Assembly: GCA_039654915.1 (NCBI GenBank)
Contig: CM077593.1
Span: 60,828,501-60,892,500 of the forward strand
Origin: Aquilaria yunnanensis
Lineage: Eukaryota > Streptophyta > Magnoliopsida > Malvales > Thymelaeaceae
DNA length: 64,000 bases
Reading direction: 5' to 3'
The position numbers were made by a program, and so were the translations under genes. The stretch's first letter is position 1, and the number at the start of each line of letters is the position of its first letter. The notes under the pieces are model-generated. The model saw only the letters and a program-made list of their open reading frames with translations, was not told where the DNA came from and did not search any database. Positions 44,370 through 56,596 of this stretch are shown in pieces.

Positions 44370-45245
44370 TGATAGCCAAAGGGCTATTAACCTTTCTAGA
44401 ATTCCTAAAGTTACCTGAGAAGCATAACCCTCGGGAAACTTGAGTGACCAACCTCGGGAAAGAAGGGGCCCTTACCATCCTTAGGAAGAACATCACCTTA
44501 GAACCAAGATCTCCAGATCACCTAGCCTAAAACCACCCTCGAAAGAGACCTAGCACCAACCTCAGTGAACAACAACCACCCTTGATAGGTAACAAGTCTG
44601 AGAAAATCTAAATACTACCATCTTTAGAATAGTGAACTCACCAAGTTCGGGAAAGAATATCCCCATGCTCGGTTGGGAAGAGCATCTTCCAAAGGTGCCC
44701 CACTCTGCTGAAGGCCTCCCCTAATTGCCCTCGGTGGCTATATTAAGCTGAAGGAGGCCTCCTTATCCGAAGGAGCCTTATACTCCGAAGGGGTTTCATT
44801 CTCCAAAGGGGTTATTGCGGAGATATGACAAAAATGGTTAAGGAGCCTCTAACAGAGAGACCTCACACACGACCCTTCCCTCAAGCCAAAATGGCCTATG
44901 GCTAGCTAGAGATACCTATCTCTGAGGGTACATATCAAATATGACTAAACACGTGTCACGACCTGAATAGGCTATGTCAAACGGCGTCCTCCCTCCACCC
45001 TCTTATAAATACTTAGGAAGGACCTTGGTAATGAAGGACATTGAACTCTTGCTATTTTCCTCACTTTCTGCTCCCTACTACTAGCACTCTCAAAAACACT
45101 AACTTGGGCATCGGAGGCTCCTCTCTCGGAAACACATTCCTGGGAGCTCCTAACCATGGTTCTTCTAAGTGTTTCAGGCACCTTCATACAGGAATTCTCT
45201 CCTTCAGGCCAGCATGTCATATGACTAGGACACCATTAGGCATCA
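44370..45245 (+). repeat. T2 5' LTR
   Basis: The start TGATAGCC...AGGGCTATT matches the T1 LTR start, and it ends GGCATCA before the primer site. It is 876 bp, with a TATA box at 45003-45010. The interior has many CTCGGGAAA and CCGAAGG-like words. Confidence 0.75.
45003..45010 (+). promoter_or_regulatory. TATA box of T2 LTR
   Basis: TTATAAAT about 240 bp before the LTR end, at the same relative place as the TATA box in T1 (28882-28889, minus). Confidence 0.65.
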
Positions 45246-45248
45246 TTT

Positions 45249-45266
45249 CGCGCCATCTATGGGAAC
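45249..45266 (+). other. T2 primer binding site
   Basis: CGCGCCATCTATGGGAAC follows the LTR by 3 nt and resembles the GGCGCC...TGTGGGAA type of site seen in Tat/Ogre-like elements. The tRNA is not assigned. Confidence 0.6.
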
Positions 45267-46735
45267 TCACTCCCAGGCCACCGTTGTTGAGACCCGACGT
45301 TCTAAGGACAAGGGACTCTCGGAGTCCCCGTTCACGCCGGAAACTCAACCGGTGACTAAAAAACCCACCATAGGGACTTCTTTGCCTAAGGACGAACATC
45401 CTCTAATGGTCACAATGAGCTTCCTGCATGATTTTCAGCGCTCTATTATGGCTGAGATGACACATCTCAACAAAAGGTGGTCTGAACAACCTTTGGGCCG
45501 ATGGGCCTCTTCCCTAGTTGCCTGCCGGGAGAGAACTCCTAAGTCTACTCATCGAAATTCAGGAAGTGGGGACTTCCGCGATGAGTCCTCAACAGAGGAT
45601 GTACCCCCCAGAGGTCGTCGGGCTGGAGAAAAGGCATCAAAAGGGCCCAAACCTTCCCACCAGTGGATTTCGTCACCGGATGAGAAGTCACAATCCCCCC
45701 ACCGACGAAGTTATTCCCCAAAAAGGAGACGTCACTCTCCGTTACCGAAGGGCACCAGGCAATGAGAAGAGACTAGTACTACCACCCTCATGGAGGAGAT
45801 GCTAGAGAGGCTGGAAAAAGTAGAAAGGCAGATTTCCCGAAAGCCTATCTGGTCAAGGCTGTCGGAGACCTTCACCAGAGAAGAGTCACCTTTCATCCCT
45901 GCAATAATAGACGCACCCATGCCAAGTGACTTCCGAGTACCACTCTTGGAAACATATGATGGGTGTAGCGACCCCCAAGCTCACCATAACAAAGTATAGA
46001 CGCAGCATGGTGTTGCATAGTGCTGATGATGAGACCCTCTAGAAGTGCTTTGAAGTTACTCTCTCCGGACCGGCAACTGCATGGTATAACTCCCTGGCCT
46101 TCGGAACGATAATGGGTTTTTAGAAGTTGTCCACCGCATTCACTCAACAGTTCATTGGAAGCAGACCGACGGCAAAGATGCCCATCCAGATGTTCGACAT
46201 AGCGCAAAGGAATGGAGAGACTATTCACAACTATGTCGAGAGGATCAATAGGGAAGCCTTGAGTGTGCCCGACTTTTGCCCCGAAATTCGCATCCTCACC
46301 ATGATCAGGGGACTTCGGAGACACTCACGACTCTTCTACGAGTTCTCCAAAGATCCCCTGGACACCCTCGGGGAATTCTACCGGAGGGCAGAAAAACACA
46401 TGACTGCTGAAGAACTACGGATGGAAGGGCCGAAGTCTGACCACAATCATACTGATGGTCAAGCTCACCAACCTCAGTATCTGACTGAGGGTGGAGCTAG
46501 ACCTCGGAAACAAAGATGGATGAGGTAGGTTCATTCACTCACTTGAACAACATAAGGACAAACATACTGATGGCCATGGAGAGGCAAGGGACTACCATCC
46601 AACGTCCGAAGGCCATGAGAATAAGAAGAACATGAAGAAGTTTTCGCAGTTTCACCGAGGCCATGGGCATGACACCGAGGATTGCTTCCAACTGAAAAAG
46701 TACGTAGAATCTATGATCAAAAAAGGCCAACTACG
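45259..46735 (+). pseudogene. gag: T2 gag with zinc knuckle remnant
   Basis: The frames read SKDKGLSESPFTPETQPVT, LPKDEHPLMVTMSFLHDFQR, an Arg/Ser/Pro-rich linker, then METFTREES-like LSETFTREESPFIPAIIDAP, PSDFRVPLLETYDGC, KCFEVTLSGPATAWYNSLAF, TAFTQQFIGSRPTAKMPIQM and EFYRRAEKHMTAEELRM, and near 46650-46695 the knuckle-like FHRGHGHDTEDCFQLKKYVE. The first ATG (45259) overlaps the primer site and T1 lacks it, so the true start is probably downstream. A TGA at about 45766, a frameshift near 45990 and later stops break the frame. Confidence 0.85.
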
Positions 46736-48756
46736 GTGATACTTGTGAATGTTGTCCCCCAAAGGAAGAAGGGAAAAAGAAAGGAAATGGGAAGATGAGG
46801 AGTATGATTTCGACCGACATCGGAACCGAAGTCCCAGGAAGCATCCACCACCTCTGGCAGGAGTAATCCAAACAATCACCACTAGGATACCCTTAGCCAA
46901 AAGGAACAGGAAAGTCTAGGAAATCTTTATGATGGAGTTTGAAAACCCAGTGAGCAAGCATGTTCGAAAAAATGGGTCTACTATGAAGTTCCTTCATGAT
47001 GACCCCCTCCTAATTATGGCAAGGATAGGGAGTTAGGACGTCAAAATAGTGCTCATTGATGATGGTTCCAATGCCGACATTCTGTTCTCCCACCTATTGC
47101 CGAACTTGGGCATCTCCAAAGCTGACCTCAAACCTGTTACTTCCCCTACGTTCGGTATAGGTCCCTCTGAACTCCCTGTGCTCAGGTGGATTGATCTGCC
47201 TTAGATGCTAAGGGGAACTTCGGTTCAATACAAGAAAGAGCTCTTCGGTGGCACAATGACAAGGTTCATCATCATAGATGTCCCTTCTTCATACAATGCC
47301 ATCCTCCAAAGGCAGACACAAGGGAATCTCCACATTCGCCCAGATGTGAAATTCCTAACAATCACCTTCGGCACAAAGGAAGGGGACACAAAGATATTCA
47401 TTGATCAAGCTGAGGTGAGGAAAGTCTTCGTGAAGGCTAGACAAAGTCCAATGAAAGTTCATGCATAGACTTCGGAAGAAAAGAGCATACTCGCTGAAGA
47501 GGCAATAAGGGAAGAAGTAGGTGACTTCGAAAAAATAGAAACAGAAGATGTCGAACTTGTCCTAGGCTGAAGTACCTGAGTGGGGAAACAATTGGCCGAA
47601 GGTGACAAGCAAAAACTTGTATCTTTTCTAGTAACGAACAAAGATCTAATTGCCTACTCTCCGAAGGACACGCCTGGGGTAGACCCTCGGATAATTCAAC
47701 ATATCCTTAAAGTACATCCACAGGTGAAGCCTGTTCGGCAAAAAAAGGGCAGCCTCTCAGCACATAAGAGCAACTTCATTAGAGCCGAAGTCCAAAGGTT
47801 AACAGAGGCAAGGGTAATAAGAGAAGTTAAGTACCCTGAATGGCTTCACAATGTTGTTATCGCCACAAAGGAAAGGAGTGATAAGCTCCGAATGTGCATC
47901 GACTTCCAAAATGTAAACAATGCCTGTCCTAAGGATTCTTATCCTCTACCACCTATAGATTAATTGGTGGACTCAACCGCCGCTGAATATGGTATGCTTA
48001 GCTTCCTCGACGCCTTTAGTGGATACCACCAAATTCGGATGGATCTCGAAGATGAGGGAAAAATTGCCTTCATCACTAAAGTCAGCACCTACTGCTACAT
48101 TAGAATGCCCTTCAGTCTGAAGAATGCAGGGGCCACGTACCAAAGGCTGATGAACAGGGTGTTTCACACCCAAATCAAGAGGAATATGGAAGTATATGTC
48201 GATGATATGATAGTTAAGAGCAAACTACCTAATAGTCACATCTTAGACTTAAAGGAAACATTCCACTAACTTCGAGAATTCAGAATCCATCTCAACTCAG
48301 AGAAGTGCGTGTTCAGGGTGAATGCGAGCAAGTTCCTTGGATTCATGGTATCGGAAAGAGGTATCAATGCCAACCCAAAAAAAGTTAAGGCCCTGCTAGG
48401 ATTTTGAACTCCCACAATAACCAAGGACGTGAAAAGGCTGACTGGGAGAATCACTTCCCTCAGTAGATTCATCTCAAGATATGGGGATCGATGCCAACCA
48501 TTCTTCAAAGTGCTCACCAAAGCAGCAAAAAATGAAGGTACCTTCTGCTCTGAGGAACATCCTTGGAACGAAGACTACCAAAAGGCCTGGGATAAGCTCA
48601 AAAGCTACCTAACCCATGTGCCGACACCTCGACAATCGAGGGAAAGAGAACCTCTCATCCTTTACCTAACCGTCAGCGAAAAAGTAGTGAGTTCGATGCT
48701 TGTAAAGAAAGAGGGAGGAAGGCAGTGGCCAATATACTATGTGAGTAAGTCCCTAC
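46736..48756 (+). pseudogene. pol: T2 pol 5' part: protease, RT, first RNase H
   Basis: Protease is seen in VLIDDGSNADILFSHLLPNL and FIIIDVPSSYNAILQ, then a charged linker, VKPVRQKKGSLSAHKSNF, and reverse transcriptase with CIDFQNVNNACPKDSYPLPP, LDAFSGYHQIRMDL, MPFSLKNAGATYQRLMNRVF and YVDD (48195-48206). The connection reads FLGFMVSERGINANPKKVKA, ISRYGDRCQPFFKVLTKAA, and RNase H PLILYLTVSEKVVSSML, IYYVSKSL, cut by the copia LTR at 48757. Stops at several places (for example 47469, 47961 and 48268) and frame changes disable it. It continues at 50182. Confidence 0.9.
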
Positions 48757-50181
48757 TGTTGGGTTTCGGGAGCCAAACAGCACAGCGGAATTTAACCGAA
48801 ACCCTCCAGGATCCAAGTGAAACGGGGTAAACCGGGTGTTCAAAAATTTCATACCTAATTTTCGGTTGAGATCTCTCACTCAACTGTAGAGTCGAATCAC
48901 AAAACCTGAACAGTTGACGTGTTCAGGCTCTCTATGGTATCCACACGAGCCTCTCGGGATCACCACGCTTCCACCACGTCTCGGCAGATGCGGCAGATGC
49001 GTTTCTCTTGCGCTCTCAGTGCTAGCTTGCGTCCTCTGAGGAATTGCAAGAGAAGAGTGCGGCTGTCCTTTTGGGAGGCTAGGGCAAGGAGACCTGCGAA
49101 TTTCTCACGTAAAAGTTGTATTTCTAGTGAGACTCAACTTCCAGGCCTAATGGGTTTCAAAGCCCTAATCCAATTAGGATTTAATTTCGGGCTTAATAAT
49201 GGCTCAACTCCTTGGCCCATTATTAATACGAAATTAAAGTGAAACCATAACCCAAATAATTAGCCCATGCACTCTAATGATCCAAATAGCTCTATGTGTG
49301 CGACCCAATAGGCTCTTGCCATGTTGGCAATGATCATAAATCACATTTATGATCAGAAGCAATGAGCGGTGTCTAGCAACACATCATTGCTACGCAAGTG
49401 ACAAGATTGTCGGTGAATCGACTAAACCTTTATGATCATCACCGATATATGCCATTGTCCCTTTGTCCAAGATATCAAGACTAAGCACGAGACATGGAAT
49501 GTGTCACTCTCGTATAGCCCAATCTTTGGTTTCTTGATTACCGAGTAGACCAACTTAAACTGATGACATTGATATCATATATCAACTCAACAGAGCATGG
49601 CCATGCATTTTCTAAGTCTCACTCTATCAAGGGGCCCAAAGATATCACTCCCGTTACATAGGAGGGACAAATCCCATCTTGATCATACAAATCCCTCCGC
49701 ATGGTATGTGACATACCCAATGACCTCCTTCAAGTTCACTCAGTTACGAGCAACAAAGGAAAGTATCAAAGTATGTGACTCACATGTAGGGAACCTTGAT
49801 GATCTTAGGTCGAAGGACTACATATACCATGATCACTATGAGAATCACTTATGACACTCATATAACGATCCATGAAGTGTTCTCATGGTGGGTCGGTCCA
49901 GTACACAAGTTCTCCAACTTGTACCCATATGTAGACTTCATATCTCATATTAGTCTCCACATATGCTAGTCATTATGTATTATTGCAACCCGCTCCACAA
50001 TAATACTAGACTAGGGACGTTTAAGAATATCATTATTCTAGGGTTACAATTATGTTTATTACGTTACGCAGAAACAAAACAACAAAGAAAATTGCTGGAT
50101 TAATGCCTCAATAAAATATCATGACTCAATGTGCAAAAATACAATCATCTCATGATTGGCTTTTTGGGCACAACACTAGCA
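48757..50181 (-). mobile_element. Solo copia LTR in T2 pol
   Basis: It is 1425 bp, of the CopA family, with TG...CA ends and exact TSD cctac (48752-48756 and 50182-50186). It carries a small tandem duplication GCGGCAGATGCGGCAGATGCG-type near 48984-49003, which explains its extra length. Confidence 0.94.
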
Positions 50182-50694
50182 CCTACATGGTGCCGAAGTT
50201 AGGTACCCTCTTCTACAAAAGGCTATCTATGCCTTAGTATTGGCAAGTAGAAGGTTGCGACCTTACTTCCAAGGACACCCTATTACTGTCCGAAGTAACC
50301 TACCTATTCGGGATGTCATGCAGAAGGTAGACCACTCAGGAAGATTGTCAAAATGGTGCATTGAGGTTGGTGAATATGACATTACCTATGAGCCAATAAG
50401 CTCAATAAAGTCCCAAAAACTGAGGATACCCCGGAAGACCTCGAAAAAGATGAACCTGAGTGGACACTCTTTGTTGATGGAGCCTGCGACTCTGAACACC
50501 AAGGAGCTAGAGTAATCCTCCGTGGTCCCGAAGGTATGGAAGCGAGGAACGCCATCGAATTCGAATTCAATATCACCAACAACGTCACCGAATATGAAGC
50601 CCTCATAGCAGGCTTACGGCTGGCAAAAAGAGTTGGTGTGAGAAACCTGATTGCCCACAGTGATTCTCAGCTAGTCGTCCGGCAGATGGCGGGG
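50182..50694 (+). pseudogene. pol: T2 pol middle: RNase H end and second RNase H start
   Basis: It continues from SKSL with the frame HGAEVRYPLLQKAIYALVLA, RLRPYFQGHPITVRSNLP, SKWCIEVGEYDITYEP, then after a frameshift EWTLFVDGACDSEHQGARVI, NITNNVTEYEALIAGLRLAK and SQLVVRQMAGDY at the next insertion. The second domain is the extra RNase H typical of Tat elements. CopB entered T1 exactly between these same two domains. Confidence 0.88.
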
Positions 50695-50699
50695 GACTA

Positions 50700-53600
50700 T
50701 GTAATACCTAGAAAATGCTAAATGACTAAGTCCCGGGTTAAGTGGATTAGTGATATAAAAAGTTTCCTAAATTGGAAACTTAGCTCAATTAAATTGAGGA
50801 GACATGGAATTAATTATAAAATGGGCATAAATGAGTGTTGGACACTCTTGGAATTAAACTTGGCAAAGGCCAAGAGAATTGGTGATGAAAATGGTGGAAT
50901 TTGAAGTTGAGGGACTCAATCGCTCGAAGGAAAATTTTGTGGAAGGGTTCAATTGCGCAAATTAAGAAGTTGGAGGACTAAGTGGGGGATTTGGCCAATT
51001 TACATGGCATATTTTTCCATGGCCAGCCACCCCCAAAATACCATTTAAATATTGTCCCACTACACCTCTACTAAGAATTGTTTCTTGTACCACTTAGACT
51101 TGTCCCCCACCTTCACCTTATTTAATTATATTTGCCCATCCTTTGTCTCCCACTACAAACTCCACTATGATTAGTTTATTGTCTCCACTACCAATTGTTT
51201 AATGGCCATTGGAAATTATTCCCCCTCTCCACCAAGTGCGATAACCGGCCCTTATCCTTCAAACACTCTCATTTCACTTACACACCATTCTCTCTCTAGC
51301 CCTTATGCTCTCCCTCCTCTCTAAACTCTTACACAACCAGCCATGGCTTTGTTCAAGCTCCATCATCTTCTTCCTTCATCCTACCTCTCGGCCACAGCTA
51401 AAATCACTCTTCCTTGCACATGCAAACACATTTTCGTAGAGATTTCAAGCTCCTAAACCCATCTAGAGCAAGAAATCAAGAGAAAGGTCCAAGAAATGCT
51501 CTCTTGAAGTTTCAACCATGGAGGATTTTTAGTGTTCTTGAGCTCAACTCAAGAGCTCATGAACATGCATGGCGTTTTTAAGCCATGGGGAGCAAGGAAA
51601 TCAAGAAGAACTCCAAGGAAAAGTGAACCTCATTTTTGGCCATTTTCCTCCATGTGAGGAGTTGTAAGTAAACCAAGTTTCCTTGGTGATTTTATGTGTT
51701 TTTGATCTAGAATAAAGCTTACTAAACTTTCGACCATTTTGGATTTATGCTAGAAAAGCAAGTTGAGCTTTCGGCCTTGGATTTTTATGAAGGATACCAA
51801 GTTTTTCTTGGTGATTTTAAAGCCATGCAAAGCAAAGGATGCAAGAAAAGCAAGAATGGATTTTTGGCCAAATGGGTATTTTTGGCATGCAAGCATAAAA
51901 CCAAGTTTTCTTGGTAGAAATGGAACTCTTATGAGTATACAAGACAATGGCCAAAAGATGGATGTAAAAAGGAGAAATTTTGTAAACTAAGGAAGCTAGT
52001 AAAGTTTTGGCCATGTTGTAATTTTTGTAGCTTGGCATTTTAGCCATGAGTTCTTGACATTTTAGCCATGAGTTCTTGACATTTAATGAGTTCTTAGATG
52101 TATATGGAACTAAAATAATAAAGAAAGAAATGAATAGTACTTTCGACCTTAGTGCCAATTTTTGGTGGATGTGTGTAGACCAAGTGTTCTTGGTGGTATA
52201 AGTGTTCCTAATGAAATATGGGACTAAAATGATAAAGGAGAAGTAAAGGACAATTCTGTCAACAATTGTTCTTGAAGTCCTTAAGTGGAAACCAAGTGTG
52301 CTTGGTAATTATGAAGCTTTTAAGTACAAGAAAGCTCAAAAATCAAGTAAAGCTTGAGAGAGAAGTAAAGACAATGTTCGGCCATGACCATTACAGAAAA
52401 AGTTCCAGAGCTAAACACTTGAGCATAGTGTTCTTAGACTCCTACATTGGCTAAATTGGCCACATTGGCGATATTGGCAAAATGGGCTACAATTGACTAC
52501 ATGGGCTACATTGACTTGAGACTTGGACAAAGAGCAATATCCAAGAAAGGTTAAGTTGGGCCTTAACTCTTTAAGTTGAGGTTGAGTAAGTTAAACCAAG
52601 TGTCCTTGGTAAAATAAAATAATTATTATTATTATTATTATGGTTCTCAAAATTAATGAAAAGCAAGTAAATAACTTGTTAGTGTTTTTGGGCTTTATAG
52701 GTCCATTAAGGAAAGACAAGTTCCAACAACAAACAAAGCAAAGCAAGGCAAAGACAATGAGAAAAAGGTTACACAGACTGTGGTAAGGATTCCTATACTC
52801 ACTATGTTGCATGGTGGATTTCCATGATTATGTTTTGTGAGTATTAGTGCCCCTATGTGATGGTCAAAGAACCGTGTGATCCTAGGTGTGCATGCAGGGC
52901 TAAGTTGTTTTATTGCTTCGGCAATTCTATGTGAGGATTTCTCATACTCACTTTGTGAGTATTTGGGCACCTAGTGCGTAAGTGGGCTAAGTATAGTTGC
53001 TTCAGCAACTCTGATTACTCATGAGTTCTGTGAAAGCATTTAGGGCTTGGAATTGAGTTTGGCCAACTCGATTCCCATGCTAAGGAGCGCTCAGTACGGT
53101 ATAAAATAAAGAAAGGTCGACCGTGGATTTTGTGATGTGGAATATGCTAATGCTTGCGATGCCCATATGGAATGCGGTTATGTGGTGTGTTGTGTTGTGT
53201 GCTTCTCTGAAATTGGTTGTGCATGGTGACCCCGATCGTTATTATTATTATTATTGTATGCCTTGTATTTTCTTTGTTTTAGTGTTTTCCTTTGCAGGAA
53301 CACGGGATAATTGCCATTACATTCTTGGCATAAGTTAGGCTTTGGAAGCCATATGTGATTTTGAGAGTCATGAGAATTACCTCACTATGTTACCAGGATC
53401 CTTACTGAGTTTTATAACTCACCCACCCTTTTCTACTTTTGTAGGAAAAATGGTTGCTTGAAAGATCAAGCTAAGAGTATTGGAATACTCTTTCTGATAT
53501 GTTAAAGGGTTGGGTATGTGTATGGTGTTGCTCAATATATTCATATGATTCTAAGTGACTTATGTGGTGTAGATTGCTTGTGAATCAAGCTAATGTTATG

Positions 53601-54424
53601 GACTTACTTGTGCAGGCTTGTGGAATCTAGAAGTTGTGGGAACAAGGTCTATTAAGGTGGACTGTGTTCCATGTCATTATGAGTTGATGGTTGAGTAGTT
53701 ATGAGAACTTGGTCTGTAAAACTTGAACTTGGCTAATTTTAGATATGTAGCATCCTTGGTATGTTTTCCAAGTAGGTGATGCTTGTTTGGTACTCATTAT
53801 GGATAGGCATAACTCTGGATGACTTATGATGATGATTTTTCCTTGGATGGATGATTATGATGACTTGTGATGTTGATGACTTTGAAGGATGATTATATGA
53901 GAAGTATGCTTGAATTCATGCAGGTGGAATGTCTTGATGGATGATTGTGTTATGTATATTAGATTTGGTAGAATGCTCATGGATATGAAATATGGTTTTC
54001 AAACTTGAAATGGAATATGGGCTTCTTGGTTGCCATGCATTGAAATAGTACACTTGATGGACACACATCTGACGCACTTAGTGGATTAAGTGTATGGCTA
54101 TATGTAGCTTGGATGAAATGAGCATGTGAAGATATTACCGGAGAAGCTTATGTTGAATTGGAATAAAGTATGCATGTAAGCAGGATAAAATCATGAATGG
54201 AACACTAGAAATTCCACTTAGGTGCTAGCTTGTACCTAAAGAGCACCCTACACCCTAATATCACCTAGGAAGTAATTAATTATCTAGCTAGTACCAGAAT
54301 AGATCTTGGAGTCACGCCATAAGTGCTTATAATAGTTAATAAAGCCCCTTCCGTGTGAATAACTTCTGTTATACTACTTTAATAATCGGGCCCAGATGGG
54401 CCAGGGGCAGTTCGAGGCGTGGCA
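50700..54424 (+). mobile_element. Solo LTR, 3725 bp, TSD gacta (Tekay/Del-like)
   Basis: It starts TGTAATACC and ends GGCGTGGCA, with exact TSD gacta (50695-50699 and 54425-54429). No protein domain lies inside, and its length and start are like LTRs of Tekay/Del chromoviruses (family assignment is inference). A TTTAAATA promoter-like site lies near 51044. ATT microsatellites occur at about 52618-52643 and 53238-53258. The many short frames inside are not supported as genes. Confidence 0.82.
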
Positions 54425-55864
54425 GACTATGGCGCAAGGACCCAACCTTGGCAAAGTACCATGACCTCGTCAAAAAGCTCATCCAAGAGTTCAACATGGT
54501 ACATATAAAAAATGTACCTCAACGAGATAATGTGGAAGCAGACACTTTGTCCAAATCAAAGAAGTCCACCGAAGTACTAATTAGCCAAGCATAGCGATAT
54601 TGTACGTAACAGCTTCAGCCAGAGGGTGGAAAGATCCCATCAAGAAATACCTCACAACGTCGAAACTTCCCAAAGACCCTCCCAAAGCCGCAAGAGTGTG
54701 AAAATGCTCGGGAAGATACTTCCTAATTGGGGAAGAATTATACCGACAAGGGTACGCAAGTCCGTTACAGAGGTGTGTTAGTGAAGAGGATGTTGAAGCT
54801 GTCCTGAAAGAAGTCCATGAGGGAGGGGGCTTGCAGTTCTCACATAGGAACTGATGCCCTGGCCAGAGTACTATTTCGGCAAGGATATTTCTGGCCCACC
54901 TTGAAGAAGGATGCGAGGCAGTTCGTCTAGAAATGCGAAAAATGCCAAAGATATGCACCTATCTAGAGACTACCCTCGAAAATGATAACTTCGGCAAATT
55001 ACCCTTGTCCCTTCTCCGTTTAGGGTATTGACCTTATTGGACCTCTCCCAACAGCTCCAGGATGGGTGAAGTTCTGCGTAGTTGCAGTAGATTATTTCAC
55101 TAAGTGGATCGAGGCAGAGCCTTTAGCGGCAATCTCGGCAAAGTACACACAAAGATTTTTCTAGAAGAACATCATATGCAGATTTGGCATACCGAGGGTG
55201 ATAGTAGCTGATAATGGTTCCCAGTTTATCGAGAAAGGTTTCCAAGAATTCAGAGTCAACCTCAGGACAAAGTTGCATTTCACCTCGTGGCCCACCCTGA
55301 GAGCAATGGGCAAGTTGAAGTGTCCAACAGAACAATAAAGGGTGGCCTTAAGAAAAGGTTGAAGGAAGCAAAGGAAAGATGGCTAAGAGAGCTTCTGAGT
55401 GTCCTATGGAGCTATCGAACAACCCCTAGAGAGCAATGGGTGAGACGCCCTTCTCACTCATCTTTGGCATAGAGGCCATTATCCCTGTCGAGGTTGTGCA
55501 ACCATCAGTCAAGACACAAGTGTTCGATGAAGAAGGGAACAACCTCGGTTTAAAAACCAAGTTGGACCTCATTGACGAGCACAAAGAGATGGCCGAGCTC
55601 AGAAGAAAACCTTTCCAGCAGAGAGTAGCCGTCACTACCAACCTGCACATCGAGCAAAAAAGAATCAAGAAGGGGAACCTCATCCTCTGAAAAGCCAAAT
55701 TTGAAGCTCGAAGACCATCTCACGGAGTACTTTGGATGAACTAGGATGGACTTTATTTGGTCCTCGATGAAGTTCGACCAGGAATCTACAAGCTCGGTGA
55801 CACTAAAGGTGGAGAATTGAAAAATACATGGCATTCAGATTCCTTGAAAAAATTCTATACTTAG
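54425..55864 (+). pseudogene. pol: T2 pol 3' part: second RNase H end and integrase
   Basis: The frame resumes with AKYHDLVKKLIQEFNMVHIK and NVPQRDNVEADTLSK (end of the extra RNase H), then integrase: ARGWKDPIKKYL, a damaged zinc module near 54930-54960, FSVWGIDLIGPLPTAPGW, VAVDYFTKWIEAEPLAA, FGIPRVIVADNGSQFIEKGF (the acidic residue is kept, unlike T1), HPESNGQVEVSNRTIKGGLK, and the C-terminal WSYRTTPR and FGIEAIIPVEVVQPS blocks, ending KKFYT at TAG 55862-55864. Frameshifts near 54945, 55280 and 55425 and several stops disable it. Confidence 0.88.
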
Positions 55865-56596
55865 AATTCTCACCGAGGGTGACTGACCGAACATGGTGTA
55901 AAAACTGAATGAAGTTTTTCCTAAAAATGCCTACGTGTTATACATTTTTTTCGAAGGCATAATGATTGAACATGTTGGCCTCCGAAGGAGAAAATGAAAC
56001 ATCTTCGCTTTCATGGGGGAAAAATGAACATGGTCACCTTCGATGGATGACAACCAAAGATGGTCATTTATAAAAGTGCCTCAGTAAATTTGCACACTTA
56101 GAAAAATTTTCAAGAAGAAAGTTGCGCAAAAACACCAAAGAGGCATAACCAAAGATGGTTATATCCGAAGGTGAATATTTCCTTCAACTGAACATGGTTT
56201 CCGAAGGAGAGCGTTTCATGTGACCAAACATGGTTGTACCTGAAGGAGGAAAGCCAAAAGTAGCTGCTTCTTGAAGTGCATAAGTGAAGAACTTAGAAAA
56301 AATTTTGAGGATGAAATGGTCCGAACGTGGATATGTTCGAAAGGTCACTTTTTCCAAAAAACATTAACTGAACGTGGTTGGTGAAAAACGGACTTAACTA
56401 GTTATACATGTGTTAAGTTTCGTGGAAGATGGTCTTTTTCCAAAGGGTGATGACTGAACATGGTCGCGACACCCTTCGACAACAAAGATAGTTCAGTAAG
56501 GAACTGAGCCAAAATTTTGAAGAAAGAAAGTTTCATTGAAATTTCATTACAAAGTACAAAGAGAGCAAATTACAAGGAAAAGAAGCTAAAGGAACC
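55865..56596 (+). repeat. T2 spacer with about ten spaced GAACATGGT-like units
   Basis: Between pol and the antisense gene the sequence has recurring words TGAACATGGT/CCAAAGATGGT followed by CCGAAGG-like sequence, near 55890, 55966, 56026, 56063, 56150, 56200, 56225, 56325, 56368 and 56456. Spacing is irregular, roughly 25-100 bp. No coding frame is supported. Tandem repeats in the 3' region are a known feature of Tat elements and a source of satellites. Confidence 0.6.
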
